From positions 1-11,442 of the forward strand of contig CAYPEF010000080.1 of the NCBI GenBank assembly GCA_964409675.1: 11,442 nucleotides of DNA. The letters are read 5' to 3'. The position numbers and the translations under genes are program-made. This document shows positions 1 through 6,554 of this stretch, in pieces. Source of the DNA: CAYMDD01 sp964409675 (GTDB taxonomy: Bacteria; Pseudomonadota; Alphaproteobacteria; Rickettsiales; SXRF01). The notes beneath the pieces were generated by a model. The model saw nothing but the letters and a program-made list of their open reading frames with translations. It made no database searches and had not been told where the DNA came from. Numbering within the stretch: position 1 is the stretch's first letter; the number at the start of each line of letters is the position of its first letter.

Positions 1-752
1 GCGAGCCATGGCAGGAGGGAAGCGTTTTCCCCCGGGTCCCAGAACCACCAGCCGCCCCAGCCGAGTTCCCGGTACGCCCACCAGCCGCCCATGCCGATAC
101 CGAGCGTGAGCGCGCTCCACGAGGCGAGTATCCACGGCTGCGCCAGCCGCGCCCATCTGGCATCGGCACGCTTTTCAAGTAGCCCGGCCACTGCCAGCGA
201 AAAGACCAGCGCGAAGCCGACATAGCCGAGATAGAGCAGCGGCGGATGCATGGCGAGGCCGATATCCTGCAGCAGCGGGTTCAGCTCTGCCCCGTCATGC
301 GGCGGCGGGAACTGGCGCGCGAAGGGGTTGGAGGTGCAGAGGATGAACAGCAGAAACCCGGCGCTCACAAACGCATGCACGGAGAGCGCGGTATGAATCA
401 GCGCATCTTTCCCGCCGCGCAGGGCCATCAGCCCGCCGAAGAAGCTCAGCACCCACACCCATAACAGCATGGAGCCTTCATGATTGCCCCAGGTGCCGGC
501 CACGCGGAATAGCAGCGGCAGCGCGCGGCTGGAATGGCTGGCCACGTTCAGCACCGAGAAATCGGAAGTAATGCGCAGAAACATCAGGATGCCGAACGCG
601 GCGCTGATCAGCAGCAGTTGTAGCAGAGACAGCGGTGCGCCGAGAGCGATAGCCAGCGGCCGGAACCGCTTCGGCGCCAGCGGCGCCAGCATATGCAGCG
701 CGGAGGTGAAGAAGGCGAGAATCAGGCAGAATAGTCCGATTTCCGGAATCAC
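1..752 (-). CDS. ccmF: CcmF, cytochrome c haem lyase subunit (partial, C-terminus beyond the window)
   Basis: CcmF is the large polytopic inner-membrane subunit of the System I haem lyase, which transfers haem from holo-CcmE to apocytochrome c in the periplasm. The first 250 residues are present. They show several hydrophobic helices, the WGNHEGSMLLW block (residues 88-98), the LNPLLQD...MHPPLLYLGY block (residues 158-176, with a conserved His at 169) and the haem-handling tryptophan-rich segment WGGWWFWDPGENASLLPW (residues 232-249). The usual form of the last motif is WDPVEN; here a Gly (241) replaces the Val. The start is GTG, giving M-I-P-E-I-G, a typical CcmF beginning. It overlaps the ccmE stop in a GTGA junction, so the two are translationally coupled. 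The reading frame continues past the left edge; full-length CcmF is about 650 residues. The family assignment is secure. Confidence 0.96.
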   Translation of the reverse strand, partial: MIPEIGLFCLILAFFTSALHMLAPLAPKRFRPLAIALGAPLSLLQLLLISAAFGILMFLRITSDFSVLNVASHSSRALPLLFRVAGTWGNHEGSMLLWVWVLSFFGGLMALRGGKDALIHTALSVHAFVSAGFLLFILCTSNPFARQFPPPHDGAELNPLLQDIGLAMHPPLLYLGYVGFALVFSLAVAGLLEKRADARWARLAQPWILASWSALTLGIGMGGWWAYRELGWGGWWFWDPGENASLLPWL

Positions 753-1186
753 TTGTTTTCGCCTTTCCAGCGCCCCGATGATTTCAGGGCTTCGGCGACT
801 TCAGGCGGCATATAAGTTTCATCGTGCTTGGCCAGCACGCGCGTGGCTTCGAACTGGCGCTCCGCTGAGAGCGCGCCTTCCACCACCACGCCCTGGCCTT
901 CGCGGAACAGGTTGGGCAGCGCGCCGCGGTAATGCACGGGCAGGGACGCTGCGTTATCAGTGACTACAAAGCGGATGCCGCTATTTTCCTCATGTTGCAC
1001 GCTTCCGGCTTCCACCAAACCGCCGATGCGCATTTTCATGCCCGGCTGGCTTTCATGCGGCAGCTGTGAAGGGGAATAGAAAAATACTACGTTTTCCTTA
1101 AACGCGTTCATCATCAGCAGCGCGCTGGTGCAGAGAAAGCATACGCTTAGAAATACAAAGATCAGGCGCTGGCGCTTGGGAGACAT
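749..1186 (-). CDS. ccmE: CcmE, periplasmic haem chaperone
   Basis: CcmE is a membrane-anchored periplasmic chaperone that binds haem covalently through a histidine and hands it to CcmF. The 145-aa protein begins with a basic tail (SPKRQRL) followed by one signal-anchor helix at about residues 8-28. An OB-fold beta domain follows, with the characteristic G-M-K-M-R-I-G-G-L-V-E stretch at about 49-59. The haem-attachment motif LAKHDETYMPPE places the ligand His at 121 and the conserved Tyr at 125; the usual form is HDENYxPPE. Length is normal for the family. The gene starts 3 bp after the ccmD stop, with a GAGGA ribosome-binding site inside the end of ccmD, and overlaps ccmF by 4 bp. It is therefore the middle gene of a ccmD-ccmE-ccmF operon. 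Confidence 0.97.
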   Translation of the reverse strand: MSPKRQRLIFVFLSVCFLCTSALLMMNAFKENVVFFYSPSQLPHESQPGMKMRIGGLVEAGSVQHEENSGIRFVVTDNAASLPVHYRGALPNLFREGQGVVVEGALSAERQFEATRVLAKHDETYMPPEVAEALKSSGRWKGENK

Positions 1187-1189
1187 CGC

Positions 1190-1390
1190 TCAGGCGTCCT
1201 CATGCGGTGCGTCTGCACTGCGGGCGCTGACATCGGCATAAAGCCGTTCCGCGCGGCGAAGCCGCCGCAGCGAATGCCAGGCAACGGCCGCGAGCACCAG
1301 CGCTGCGCCGAAATACGAGGGCCAGACATAGGCGGCATAGCCGCCCATGGAGAGAAAACCGTCATCGCTCAGGCTGTTGGAGAGGTTCAT
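1190..1390 (-). CDS. ccmD: CcmD, haem exporter accessory protein
   Basis: CcmD is a small inner-membrane protein that stabilises the CcmABC complex and helps release haem-loaded CcmE. The 66-aa product has the family hallmark MGGYAAYVWPSY (residues 15-26), then one transmembrane helix (about 27-40) and a basic, charged tail (SLRRLRRAERLYADV). Size and topology fit CcmD well. It is the first gene of the ccmDEF operon and is read away from virB8. In many proteobacteria ccmD directly follows ccmC. Here nothing of ccmC is seen upstream, so ccmA, ccmB and ccmC must lie elsewhere if the system is complete. No convincing ribosome-binding site precedes the ATG (upstream bases CCTTAATAAA). The ATG at 1390 is chosen because it is the only one upstream of the conserved motif that gives normal CcmD length. 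Confidence 0.9.
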   Translation of the reverse strand: MNLSNSLSDDGFLSMGGYAAYVWPSYFGAALVLAAVAWHSLRRLRRAERLYADVSARSADAPHEDA

Positions 1391-1451
1391 TTTATTAAGG
1401 TAAAATTAGAAGAATGCTGCTATTATTGCACTTTATCGCTATCTATATAAT
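1391..1451. promoter_or_regulatory. AT-rich divergent promoter region between ccmD and virB8
   Basis: This 61-bp gap has only about 25% G+C, far below the flanking genes, and separates two divergently read operons, so it must hold both promoters or parts of them. A perfect -10 box TATAAT lies at 1446-1451 on the plus strand, directly touching the virB8 ATG. A second -10-like TATTAT lies at 1421-1426. No strong -35 element pairs with either at standard spacing. Neither ccmD nor virB8 has a recognisable Shine-Dalgarno sequence. A promoter function is inferred from composition and gene orientation. Confidence 0.5.
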
Positions 1452-2168
1452 ATGCCGACATCTCCGTCCAGACCTGATACTGATTCTGCCGAACTTGCCG
1501 AGAAAGTGCGCAGCGGCGAGTATTTCCGCGAAATGCGGCAGATCTACCACACCATCTATGACGACCCCATGGCGGAGCGCTACCTGTATATGGTGCTGAC
1601 CGCCATTTCGGTGCTGATCATGCTGGTCACGCTGATGGCTGCCAATGCCTTCCTGCCGCTGACCAAGGAAGTGCCGTTTATTTACAAGATTCAGGACATC
1701 GTGGAGGATCTGCCACGCATGCAGCGGTTAGGGCCGCGCGGGATTGACGCAAACTACCTGATCAAGCGCTTCCTGCTTTCCAATTACGTCAATATGCGCG
1801 AGCAGTATGAGGTGCGCCTGCTGGACCGCAATGCCAACGGCATCCGCAGCCAGAGCACCCCGGAAGTGTACGACGAATTCCAGCGCATGATGGACCCGCG
1901 TAACCCGCAAAGCCCGATTACGCTGTTTCAGCGCCAGTCGACGCGCAAGGTGGAGATTCTATCCGTGGCCCCCTCCGGCGGGGCGGAGGATGAGATGGAA
2001 GTGGTTTATAATGAAATTGTCCAGACAGACCGTGAGATTAAAAAAACACCCATGGCCGCAAATATCGCTTTTCGTTTCTCCAATATTGAGATAGATCAAG
2101 AAACAAACGCGTTTACCCCGCTTGAATTCGTGGTGACGCGCTACCAAACCCGAAGATTGCAGGATTAG
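1452..2168 (+). CDS. virB8: VirB8-family type IV secretion inner-membrane protein
   Basis: VirB8 is a bitopic inner-membrane protein whose periplasmic NTF2-like domain nucleates assembly of type IV secretion systems and contacts VirB9 and VirB10. The 238-aa product has a cytoplasmic N-terminus (about 1-43), one transmembrane helix (about 44-66, YLYMVLTAISVLIMLVTLM) and a periplasmic domain. That domain ends in the family pattern AFRFSN...FTPLEFVVTRYQ, corresponding to the usual NPLGF.VT.Y ending of VirB8 proteins. The ATG at 1452 is the only usable start: upstream in frame there is no ATG, GTG or TTG before a stop codon. It has no Shine-Dalgarno sequence, and a TATAAT hexamer abuts it. virB9 follows after 13 bp, so the two are co-transcribed. 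DotI/IcmL-type proteins share this fold, but the VirB9 partner favours VirB8. Confidence 0.88.
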   Translation: MPTSPSRPDTDSAELAEKVRSGEYFREMRQIYHTIYDDPMAERYLYMVLTAISVLIMLVTLMAANAFLPLTKEVPFIYKIQDIVEDLPRMQRLGPRGIDANYLIKRFLLSNYVNMREQYEVRLLDRNANGIRSQSTPEVYDEFQRMMDPRNPQSPITLFQRQSTRKVEILSVAPSGGAEDEMEVVYNEIVQTDREIKKTPMAANIAFRFSNIEIDQETNAFTPLEFVVTRYQTRRLQD

Positions 2169-2181
2169 GTAAGATATATCG

Positions 2182-2952
2182 ATGGTATTTTCTCTGCGCC
2201 GTGTGCTTGTACGCTCCTTTTTCCTGGTTCCTCTTCTGGCGGTGGCCGCCGCGCCTTCTGCATGGGCGGTAAGGGAATCGCGTCCCATTCAGATTGACCG
2301 CCGCGTGCGCACTATGATGTATCAGCCGGATGAGGTGTTTAAATTCACCGGCCATTACGGCTTCCAGTCCGCCATCGAATTCGCGCCCACCGAAACCATC
2401 CAGACCATTTCCATGGGCGACTCCACCGCATGGATGCTGAATCCGTCCGGTAACCTGCTGTTTGTAAAGCCGCTGGAGCAGGACGCCACCACCAATATGA
2501 CGCTGATCACCAACCAGCGCACCTACCTGTTCGAGCTGCACGCCCGCGAAGCCAGCGGCATTGACGACCCGGAGATGGTGTTCATCATGCGCTTCATCTA
2601 TCCGGGCGAAGAGGCATCCTCCATGACCTCGGGGCTGGATTCGGTGCCGGTGCCTGACCCGATTAACGAGCCCGAGCGCTATAATATGCGCTACACGATC
2701 AGCGGCTCCGATGAAACCGCGCCGATACGCATTTTCGATGACGGCGAATTCACCTATTTCGAATTCCGCGGCAAGAATGCGGAAGTGCCCGCCTTTTACT
2801 GGGTGGATAATGAAGGGAATGAATCGCTCATCAATTACCGCACGCGCGGCAATTACATCGTGGTTGAGCGCGTATCCGCCCGCTTTACGCTGCGTCACGG
2901 CAATTACGTGACCTGCGTGTTCAACGAGAAAATGGCGCCGCCCAAGAAATAG
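2182..2952 (+). CDS. virB9: VirB9-family type IV secretion outer-membrane complex protein
   Basis: VirB9 forms, with VirB7 and VirB10, the periplasmic and outer-membrane core ring of type IV secretion systems. The 256-aa product begins with a clear signal peptide (MVFSLRRVLVRSFFLVPLLA... with likely cleavage after AWA at residue 29). It continues with an N-terminal beta domain (about 32-125) and a linker rich in Pro and Glu. The C-terminal beta-sandwich contains FTYFEFRGKNAEVPAFYWVD and the RGNYIVVERVSARFTLRHG block typical of the VirB9/CagX/TrbG family. Both domains are present, so it is not a truncated paralogue. AGGTAAG, overlapping the virB8 stop, acts as ribosome-binding site 8 nt before the ATG. 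virB10 does not follow; gpsA comes after a 39-bp gap with no visible terminator. Confidence 0.92.
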   Translation: MVFSLRRVLVRSFFLVPLLAVAAAPSAWAVRESRPIQIDRRVRTMMYQPDEVFKFTGHYGFQSAIEFAPTETIQTISMGDSTAWMLNPSGNLLFVKPLEQDATTNMTLITNQRTYLFELHAREASGIDDPEMVFIMRFIYPGEEASSMTSGLDSVPVPDPINEPERYNMRYTISGSDETAPIRIFDDGEFTYFEFRGKNAEVPAFYWVDNEGNESLINYRTRGNYIVVERVSARFTLRHGNYVTCVFNEKMAPPKK

Positions 2953-2991
2953 CGGTGCGGGACAAAGCCGGTGGGCACATGAGCGATCATT

Positions 2992-4011
2992 ATGGATAAG
3001 GCGCACCCTTCTGTCGGCGTGATTGGCGGCGGTTCCTGGGGAACGGCGCTGGCTATTTCGATCAACCGCTCCGGCAGCCGGGTGACGCTTGCCACCCGTA
3101 ATGCCAACGTGATTGCGTCGGTTAATGAGCGCCGCATGAATGATATCTACCTGCCCGGTATTTTTATTGATCCTTCCATCACGGTCACCGATGATCTGCG
3201 GGTGGCCTGCGCCAGCGATATATTGATCATGGCGGTGCCGTCGCACTGCATGCGTTCGGCCTGCATCGCCCTGTCGGATTTGCTGTCCGCGAAAGCGCCG
3301 GTGGTGATCGGCAGCAAGGGCATTGAGCGCGGCAGCCTGCTGCTGATGAGCGAGGTGGTATCGAGCGTACTTCCCAGCAACCCGGTGGCGGTTCTATCGG
3401 GCCCGAATTTTGCTACCGAAGCGGCGCGCGGCAAGCCCACCGCCACCACTATCGCCTGCGCTAATGAAGAAATCGGCCATCAGTTGATCTATGCCATCGG
3501 CGGCAAGCTGTTCCGCCCGTATTACACCGACGACGTTATCGGCACCCAGATCGGCGGGGCGGTGAAGAACGTGATTGCCATTGCCTGCGGCATCGCCATC
3601 GGAAAGGAACTGGGCGAGAATGCTCGCGCGGCGCTGATCACCCGCGGCTTTGCTGAAATGGCGCGCCTATGCCTGGCCAAAGGCGGGCGCTATGAGACGC
3701 TGACTGGGCTTTCCGGCCTCGGCGATCTGATTCTCACCTGTTCCAGCTTCCAGTCGCGCAACACCGCCTTTGGCATGTCCTTAAGCCAGGGTCGTCCGGC
3801 GGAGGAAGTGCTGGTGAACGAGGGCAGGGGGGTGATTGAAGGGGCAGTGACGGCGGAATCGGTGACGAAACTGGCCGCAAAATATGCTATTGACATGCCC
3901 ATCTCGCAGGCGGTACACCGCATTTTGAGCGAAAATGCGGATATTGATGAAGCAATTCAAGTGCTTCTGGATCGTCCGTTTTCCCATGAAAAACTGGACT
4001 TAAAATACTGA
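2992..4011 (+). CDS. gpsA: Glycerol-3-phosphate dehydrogenase [NAD(P)+]
   Basis: GpsA reduces dihydroxyacetone phosphate to sn-glycerol 3-phosphate, the backbone precursor of membrane phospholipids, in the cytosol. The 339-aa protein opens with the Rossmann dinucleotide motif VIGGGSWGTALA (residues 10-21). It contains the GSKGIE block (107-112), the SGPNFATE block (136-143), the catalytic lysine segment GGAVKNVIAIACG with Lys 192, and the substrate-site signature GLSGLGDLILTCSSFQSRN (239-257). Length is standard. The start ATG lies 9 residues before the nucleotide-binding motif, preceded by a weak GAGCG site; a nearby ATG at 2979 is out of frame. The gene is 39 bp downstream of virB9 on the same strand and may share its transcript. 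Confidence 0.97.
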   Translation: MDKAHPSVGVIGGGSWGTALAISINRSGSRVTLATRNANVIASVNERRMNDIYLPGIFIDPSITVTDDLRVACASDILIMAVPSHCMRSACIALSDLLSAKAPVVIGSKGIERGSLLLMSEVVSSVLPSNPVAVLSGPNFATEAARGKPTATTIACANEEIGHQLIYAIGGKLFRPYYTDDVIGTQIGGAVKNVIAIACGIAIGKELGENARAALITRGFAEMARLCLAKGGRYETLTGLSGLGDLILTCSSFQSRNTAFGMSLSQGRPAEEVLVNEGRGVIEGAVTAESVTKLAAKYAIDMPISQAVHRILSENADIDEAIQVLLDRPFSHEKLDLKY

Positions 4012-4083
4012 TTTTAACACTTATATTTAACATTATAGCATATCATAGCTTAAACGCTGATCGTTCGACCGTCTGATAAGGCA
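4012..4083 (+). promoter_or_regulatory. AT-rich leader upstream of nadA, probable promoter region
   Basis: The 72-bp gap between gpsA and nadA has a strongly AT-rich left half (4012-4050) with several -10-like hexamers, the best being TATCAT at 4041-4046, which matches the consensus at five of six positions. No -35 element at good spacing is evident. No hairpin with a T-tract that could terminate gpsA was found. The drop in G+C suggests that nadA has its own promoter here, but this is inferred from composition only. Confidence 0.3.
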
Positions 4084-5088
4084 ATGCTCGATAGAACCCC
4101 CGTTTCATCCTCCTTTCCTCCCGCCCTGCCGCGCGGTATCGCGCTGGAAGATGAAATTCTGCGCCTGAAGCGTGAGATGAACGCGGTGATCCTCGCGCAT
4201 TATTACCAGGAGGATGATCTCCAGGACATTGCCGATTATGTCGGCGATTCGCTTGACCTTGCCCGCCGCGCGGCGGAGACGAATGCCGATGTGATCGTGT
4301 TCTGCGGCGTGAAATTCATGGCTGAGGGGGCAAAAATCCTCAACCCCGGCAAGCTGGTGCTGCTGCCGGACCTGAAAGCCGGCTGCTCGCTGGAAAGCTC
4401 CTGCCCGGCGGATGCGTTTAGAGCATTTGTGCGCGCCCATCCCGACCATATGGTGGTGACCTATATCAACTGCTCGGCGGAAGTAAAGGCGCTCTCCGAC
4501 GTGATCGTCACCTCTACCAATGCCGAAGCCATCATCAACCAGATTCCCCAAGACCAGAAAATTATCTTTGCGCCCGATAAATACCTCGGCTCCTACCTGA
4601 TGAAGAAAACCGGGCGCGACATGCTGCTCTGGGACGGTAGCTGCATGGTGCATGAGCGCTTTTCCGAATCCGAGCTGGTGAAACTGAAAACCCTGCACCC
4701 GGAAGCGCACGTGATTGCCCATCCCGAATGCCCGGACGCGCTGCTCAGGCATGCCGAGCATGTAGGCTCCACTTCCTCACTGATCCGCTTTACCGAAGCG
4801 CGCCCCGGCGAAGGTTTCATCGTGCTGACCGAACCGGGGATTTTCAGCCAGATGCGCAAGCGCTCCCCCGGCAGTATTTTCTATGACGTGCCCGGCATGA
4901 CCGGCGGCGCCTGCATCTCCTGCAATACCTGTCCGTATATGAAGCTCAACACGATGGAGAAGCTTTATCTCTGCATGCGCGATAAGTCCCCCGCGCTGGA
5001 ACTCCCCGCAGACCTGATCGCCCGCGCCCGCAGGCCGCTGGATAGGATGCTGGAGATGTCGAAAGGGATAACGGGTGATAAACGCTGA
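4084..5088 (+). CDS. nadA: Quinolinate synthase A
   Basis: NadA condenses iminoaspartate with dihydroxyacetone phosphate to give quinolinate, the committed precursor of NAD, using a [4Fe-4S] cluster. The 334-aa protein shows the family order: AVILAHYYQEDDLQDIADYVGDS (34-56), VFCGVKFMAEGAKILNP (72-88), AGCSLESSCP (99-108), PDKYLGSYL (164-172), GSCMVHERF (185-193), HPECP (213-217), GSTSSL (228-233) and the C-terminal CISCNTCPYMKLNT (277-290). Cysteines in the three usual cluster regions (101 or 107, 187, and the 277/280/283 group) are all present, so the enzyme looks functional. AAGG lies only 2 nt before the ATG, so ribosome binding is not ideal, but the start gives normal family length. nadB and nadC, its usual partners, are not in the window. 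Confidence 0.97.
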   Translation: MLDRTPVSSSFPPALPRGIALEDEILRLKREMNAVILAHYYQEDDLQDIADYVGDSLDLARRAAETNADVIVFCGVKFMAEGAKILNPGKLVLLPDLKAGCSLESSCPADAFRAFVRAHPDHMVVTYINCSAEVKALSDVIVTSTNAEAIINQIPQDQKIIFAPDKYLGSYLMKKTGRDMLLWDGSCMVHERFSESELVKLKTLHPEAHVIAHPECPDALLRHAEHVGSTSSLIRFTEARPGEGFIVLTEPGIFSQMRKRSPGSIFYDVPGMTGGACISCNTCPYMKLNTMEKLYLCMRDKSPALELPADLIARARRPLDRMLEMSKGITGDKR

Positions 5089-5165
5089 GCGGAAAGCATC
5101 AGGTAGGAAGTGGAAAACAGCTAAACCGTCATTATATGCTGTCCGCCACTTATCGCTTACTTCCT

Positions 5166-5945
5166 ATGCCCCGCTATAAGCTCACCCTTGAATATGACGG
5201 CACGCGCTTCTTCGGCTGGCAGCGGCAGAAGGAGCATCTCAGCGTGCAGGAGCGACTGGAGCGGGCGGTAACGGATTTTTGCGGCGAGACGCCGGATATC
5301 GTCGCCGCCGGGCGGACCGATACGGGCGTGCATGCCAGTGCGCAAGTGGCGCACATGGATTTGCAGGCCGATTATGAGCCGTTCCGCATCCTGATGGCGG
5401 TGAACGCGCATCTGCGCGAGACGATCCCACATCCCGCCGACGGGCAGGAGACGCTGCGCCATTTTATCGTGGTTACGGAAGTGGAGCGCGTGAGCGATGA
5501 TTTTCATGCCCGATTCAGTGCGCAGCAGCGCTTTTACACCTACCGTATTCTTAACCGCCGTGCGCCGGATGCGCTCAGCGCCGGGCGTGTCTGGCATGTG
5601 CCGGAGCCATTGGACGCGGACGCCATGCGCGAAGCGGCAAAGCTGCTGCTGGGCACGCATGATTTTACCTCCTTCCGCGACAGCCAGTGCCAGGCGAAAT
5701 CGCCGCTGAAAACGCTGGAGAGGTTCGATGTGGAACGGTCGGGAAATGAAATTCGCCTGCATCTGGCCGCCCGCTCTTTCCTGCACCACCAGGTGCGCAT
5801 CATGGCCGGGTCGCTCAAAATGGTCGGCAGCGGTCGCTGGCAGAAGCAGTATATGCTGGCCGCGTTGGAAGCACGCGACCGCAGCAAAGCCGGGCCGACC
5901 GCCCCGGCGGAGGGGCTGTGCCTGACGGGGGTGGAGTATCCCTAA
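5166..5945 (+). CDS. truA: tRNA pseudouridine(38-40) synthase TruA
   Basis: TruA converts uridines 38-40 in the anticodon arm of many tRNAs to pseudouridine. From the ATG at 5166 the protein is 259 aa and begins MPRYKLTLEYDGTRFFGWQRQ-, the canonical N-terminus. The catalytic motif AAGRTDTGVHA (residues 47-57) has the essential Asp at 52. Further conserved blocks are FHARFSA followed by RFYTYRI (about 112-127), HDFTSFRDSQC (about 164-174) and FLHHQVRIMAGSLKMVG (about 206-222). An upstream in-frame ATG at 5136 would add ten residues not typical of the family, so 5166 is preferred, though neither start has a clear ribosome-binding site. A weak promoter-like pair (TGGAAA at 5111-5116, TATATG at 5133-5138) lies in the 77-bp gap after nadA. 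Confidence 0.96.
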   Translation: MPRYKLTLEYDGTRFFGWQRQKEHLSVQERLERAVTDFCGETPDIVAAGRTDTGVHASAQVAHMDLQADYEPFRILMAVNAHLRETIPHPADGQETLRHFIVVTEVERVSDDFHARFSAQQRFYTYRILNRRAPDALSAGRVWHVPEPLDADAMREAAKLLLGTHDFTSFRDSQCQAKSPLKTLERFDVERSGNEIRLHLAARSFLHHQVRIMAGSLKMVGSGRWQKQYMLAALEARDRSKAGPTAPAEGLCLTGVEYP

Positions 5946-5946
5946 T

Positions 5947-5962
5947 ATGACCGCCCGGTCAT
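5947..5962. promoter_or_regulatory. 16-bp perfect inverted repeat, possible repressor operator
   Basis: ATGACCG-CC-CGGTCAT is a perfect 7-bp inverted repeat with a 2-bp centre, one base after the truA stop and 100 bp upstream of the unrecognised gene at 6063. The GACCG/CGGTC half-sites and short centre resemble operators of TetR-family repressors such as NemR (GACC...GGTC). It can also fold as a 6-bp stem with a GCCC tetraloop, but no T-tract follows, so it is a poor terminator. An operator role is inferred; no regulator gene is nearby. Confidence 0.4.
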
Positions 5963-6014
5963 CTAGTGTTCATGAAATCGTCACCCGTAGAAGAATGAAT
6001 TTTTGTTATTATTA

Positions 6015-6062
6015 CCCCGTTGGCTAAACAAAAAAATCAACTACGCAACGGGGAGTGTTTTT
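6015..6062 (+). promoter_or_regulatory. 5' leader hairpin that can mask the ribosome-binding site
   Basis: CCCCGTTG at 6015-6022 is the exact reverse complement of CAACGGGG at 6046-6053, separated by a 23-nt A-rich loop. The Shine-Dalgarno sequence GGGGAG (6050-6055) of the gene starting at 6063 is largely inside the right arm, 7 nt from the ATG. In the transcript the stem would block ribosome binding. This fits translational control by temperature, a protein, a small RNA or a ligand, but the trigger is unknown. A -10-like TATTAT at 6007-6012 lies just upstream; if it were used, the transcript would start near the left arm. Confidence 0.5.
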
Positions 6063-6554
6063 ATGGGGATCGATGAAAAAATGGTCATGGATGCCGGCGC
6101 GAAATATGCCGGTGAAATAGCCGTTTTTGCAAACGGTTATGTTTTAAACGTGGGCAGGAATGGCAACTGGAAGGAACGGATGGCCTATAACACCGGATTG
6201 CTGCCGGATACGACGAAAATCAGTAAAATGGCGGCGGGCCTTAGTCGGATTGTACAGGAAAAATATGCCGAATCGGATTTTATCGGCCTCACGCCGCAGG
6301 AAGCGGCCAGCCGCATCCTGAATGATAAACGCATTAAAGAACATACGGATAAGATTCCAGGCTCGCACCGGGAAGATGTGCTGAAAAAGGCACGAGCGGT
6401 GATGGAAAACATACATGGCGATCTGCAGGGGCGTTACAATGAGAAAATCCGCACCTCGGCATCATCCTATGATCATGATATACATGCCATTGGCCAGTTG
6501 CCTGTGCCGCCGGGAGGGGGGATGCATTCTATATCCGGAGTGATGCTTAGCTGA
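6063..6554 (+). CDS. Unrecognised 163-aa soluble protein
   Basis: I do not recognise this protein. From the ATG at 6063 it is 163 aa, with no signal peptide, no transmembrane segment and no cysteine. The start is fixed by the GGGGAG site 7 nt upstream; an in-frame TTG at 6003 would read through the leader hairpin and is unlikely. The middle (about residues 50-125) is rich in Lys, Glu, Ala and Met and looks helical. A Gly/Pro stretch (PVPPGGGM) and a hydrophobic end (SISGVMLS) close the protein. The gene is visibly richer in A/T-ending codons (AAA, ATA, TTA) than its neighbours, which may point to recent acquisition. It has its own leader with an operator-like palindrome and a hairpin. It ends exactly where the convergent stress-protein gene ends, with no gap. 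A secreted substrate is possible given virB8-virB9 nearby, but nothing shows it. Confidence 0.7.
   Translation: MGIDEKMVMDAGAKYAGEIAVFANGYVLNVGRNGNWKERMAYNTGLLPDTTKISKMAAGLSRIVQEKYAESDFIGLTPQEAASRILNDKRIKEHTDKIPGSHREDVLKKARAVMENIHGDLQGRYNEKIRTSASSYDHDIHAIGQLPVPPGGGMHSISGVMLS

Noticed and set aside
2113..3246. A 377-codon open frame on the minus strand across virB9 and the start of gpsA
   Set aside because: It is antisense to two well-supported genes, is rich in His, Arg and Gly as expected for an opposite-strand shadow of GC-rich code, and shows no known domain.
4105..4761. A 218-codon minus-strand open frame opposite nadA
   Set aside because: It is a shadow of nadA, whose cluster cysteines and motifs are intact on the plus strand.
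5157..5789. A 210-codon minus-strand open frame opposite truA
   Set aside because: It lies wholly against truA, which has its catalytic motif and full length; the antisense product has no recognisable feature.
5969..5976. TTCATGAA, an 8-bp palindrome downstream of the larger inverted repeat
   Set aside because: Eight-base palindromes are common by chance, and no second copy or promoter alignment supports it.
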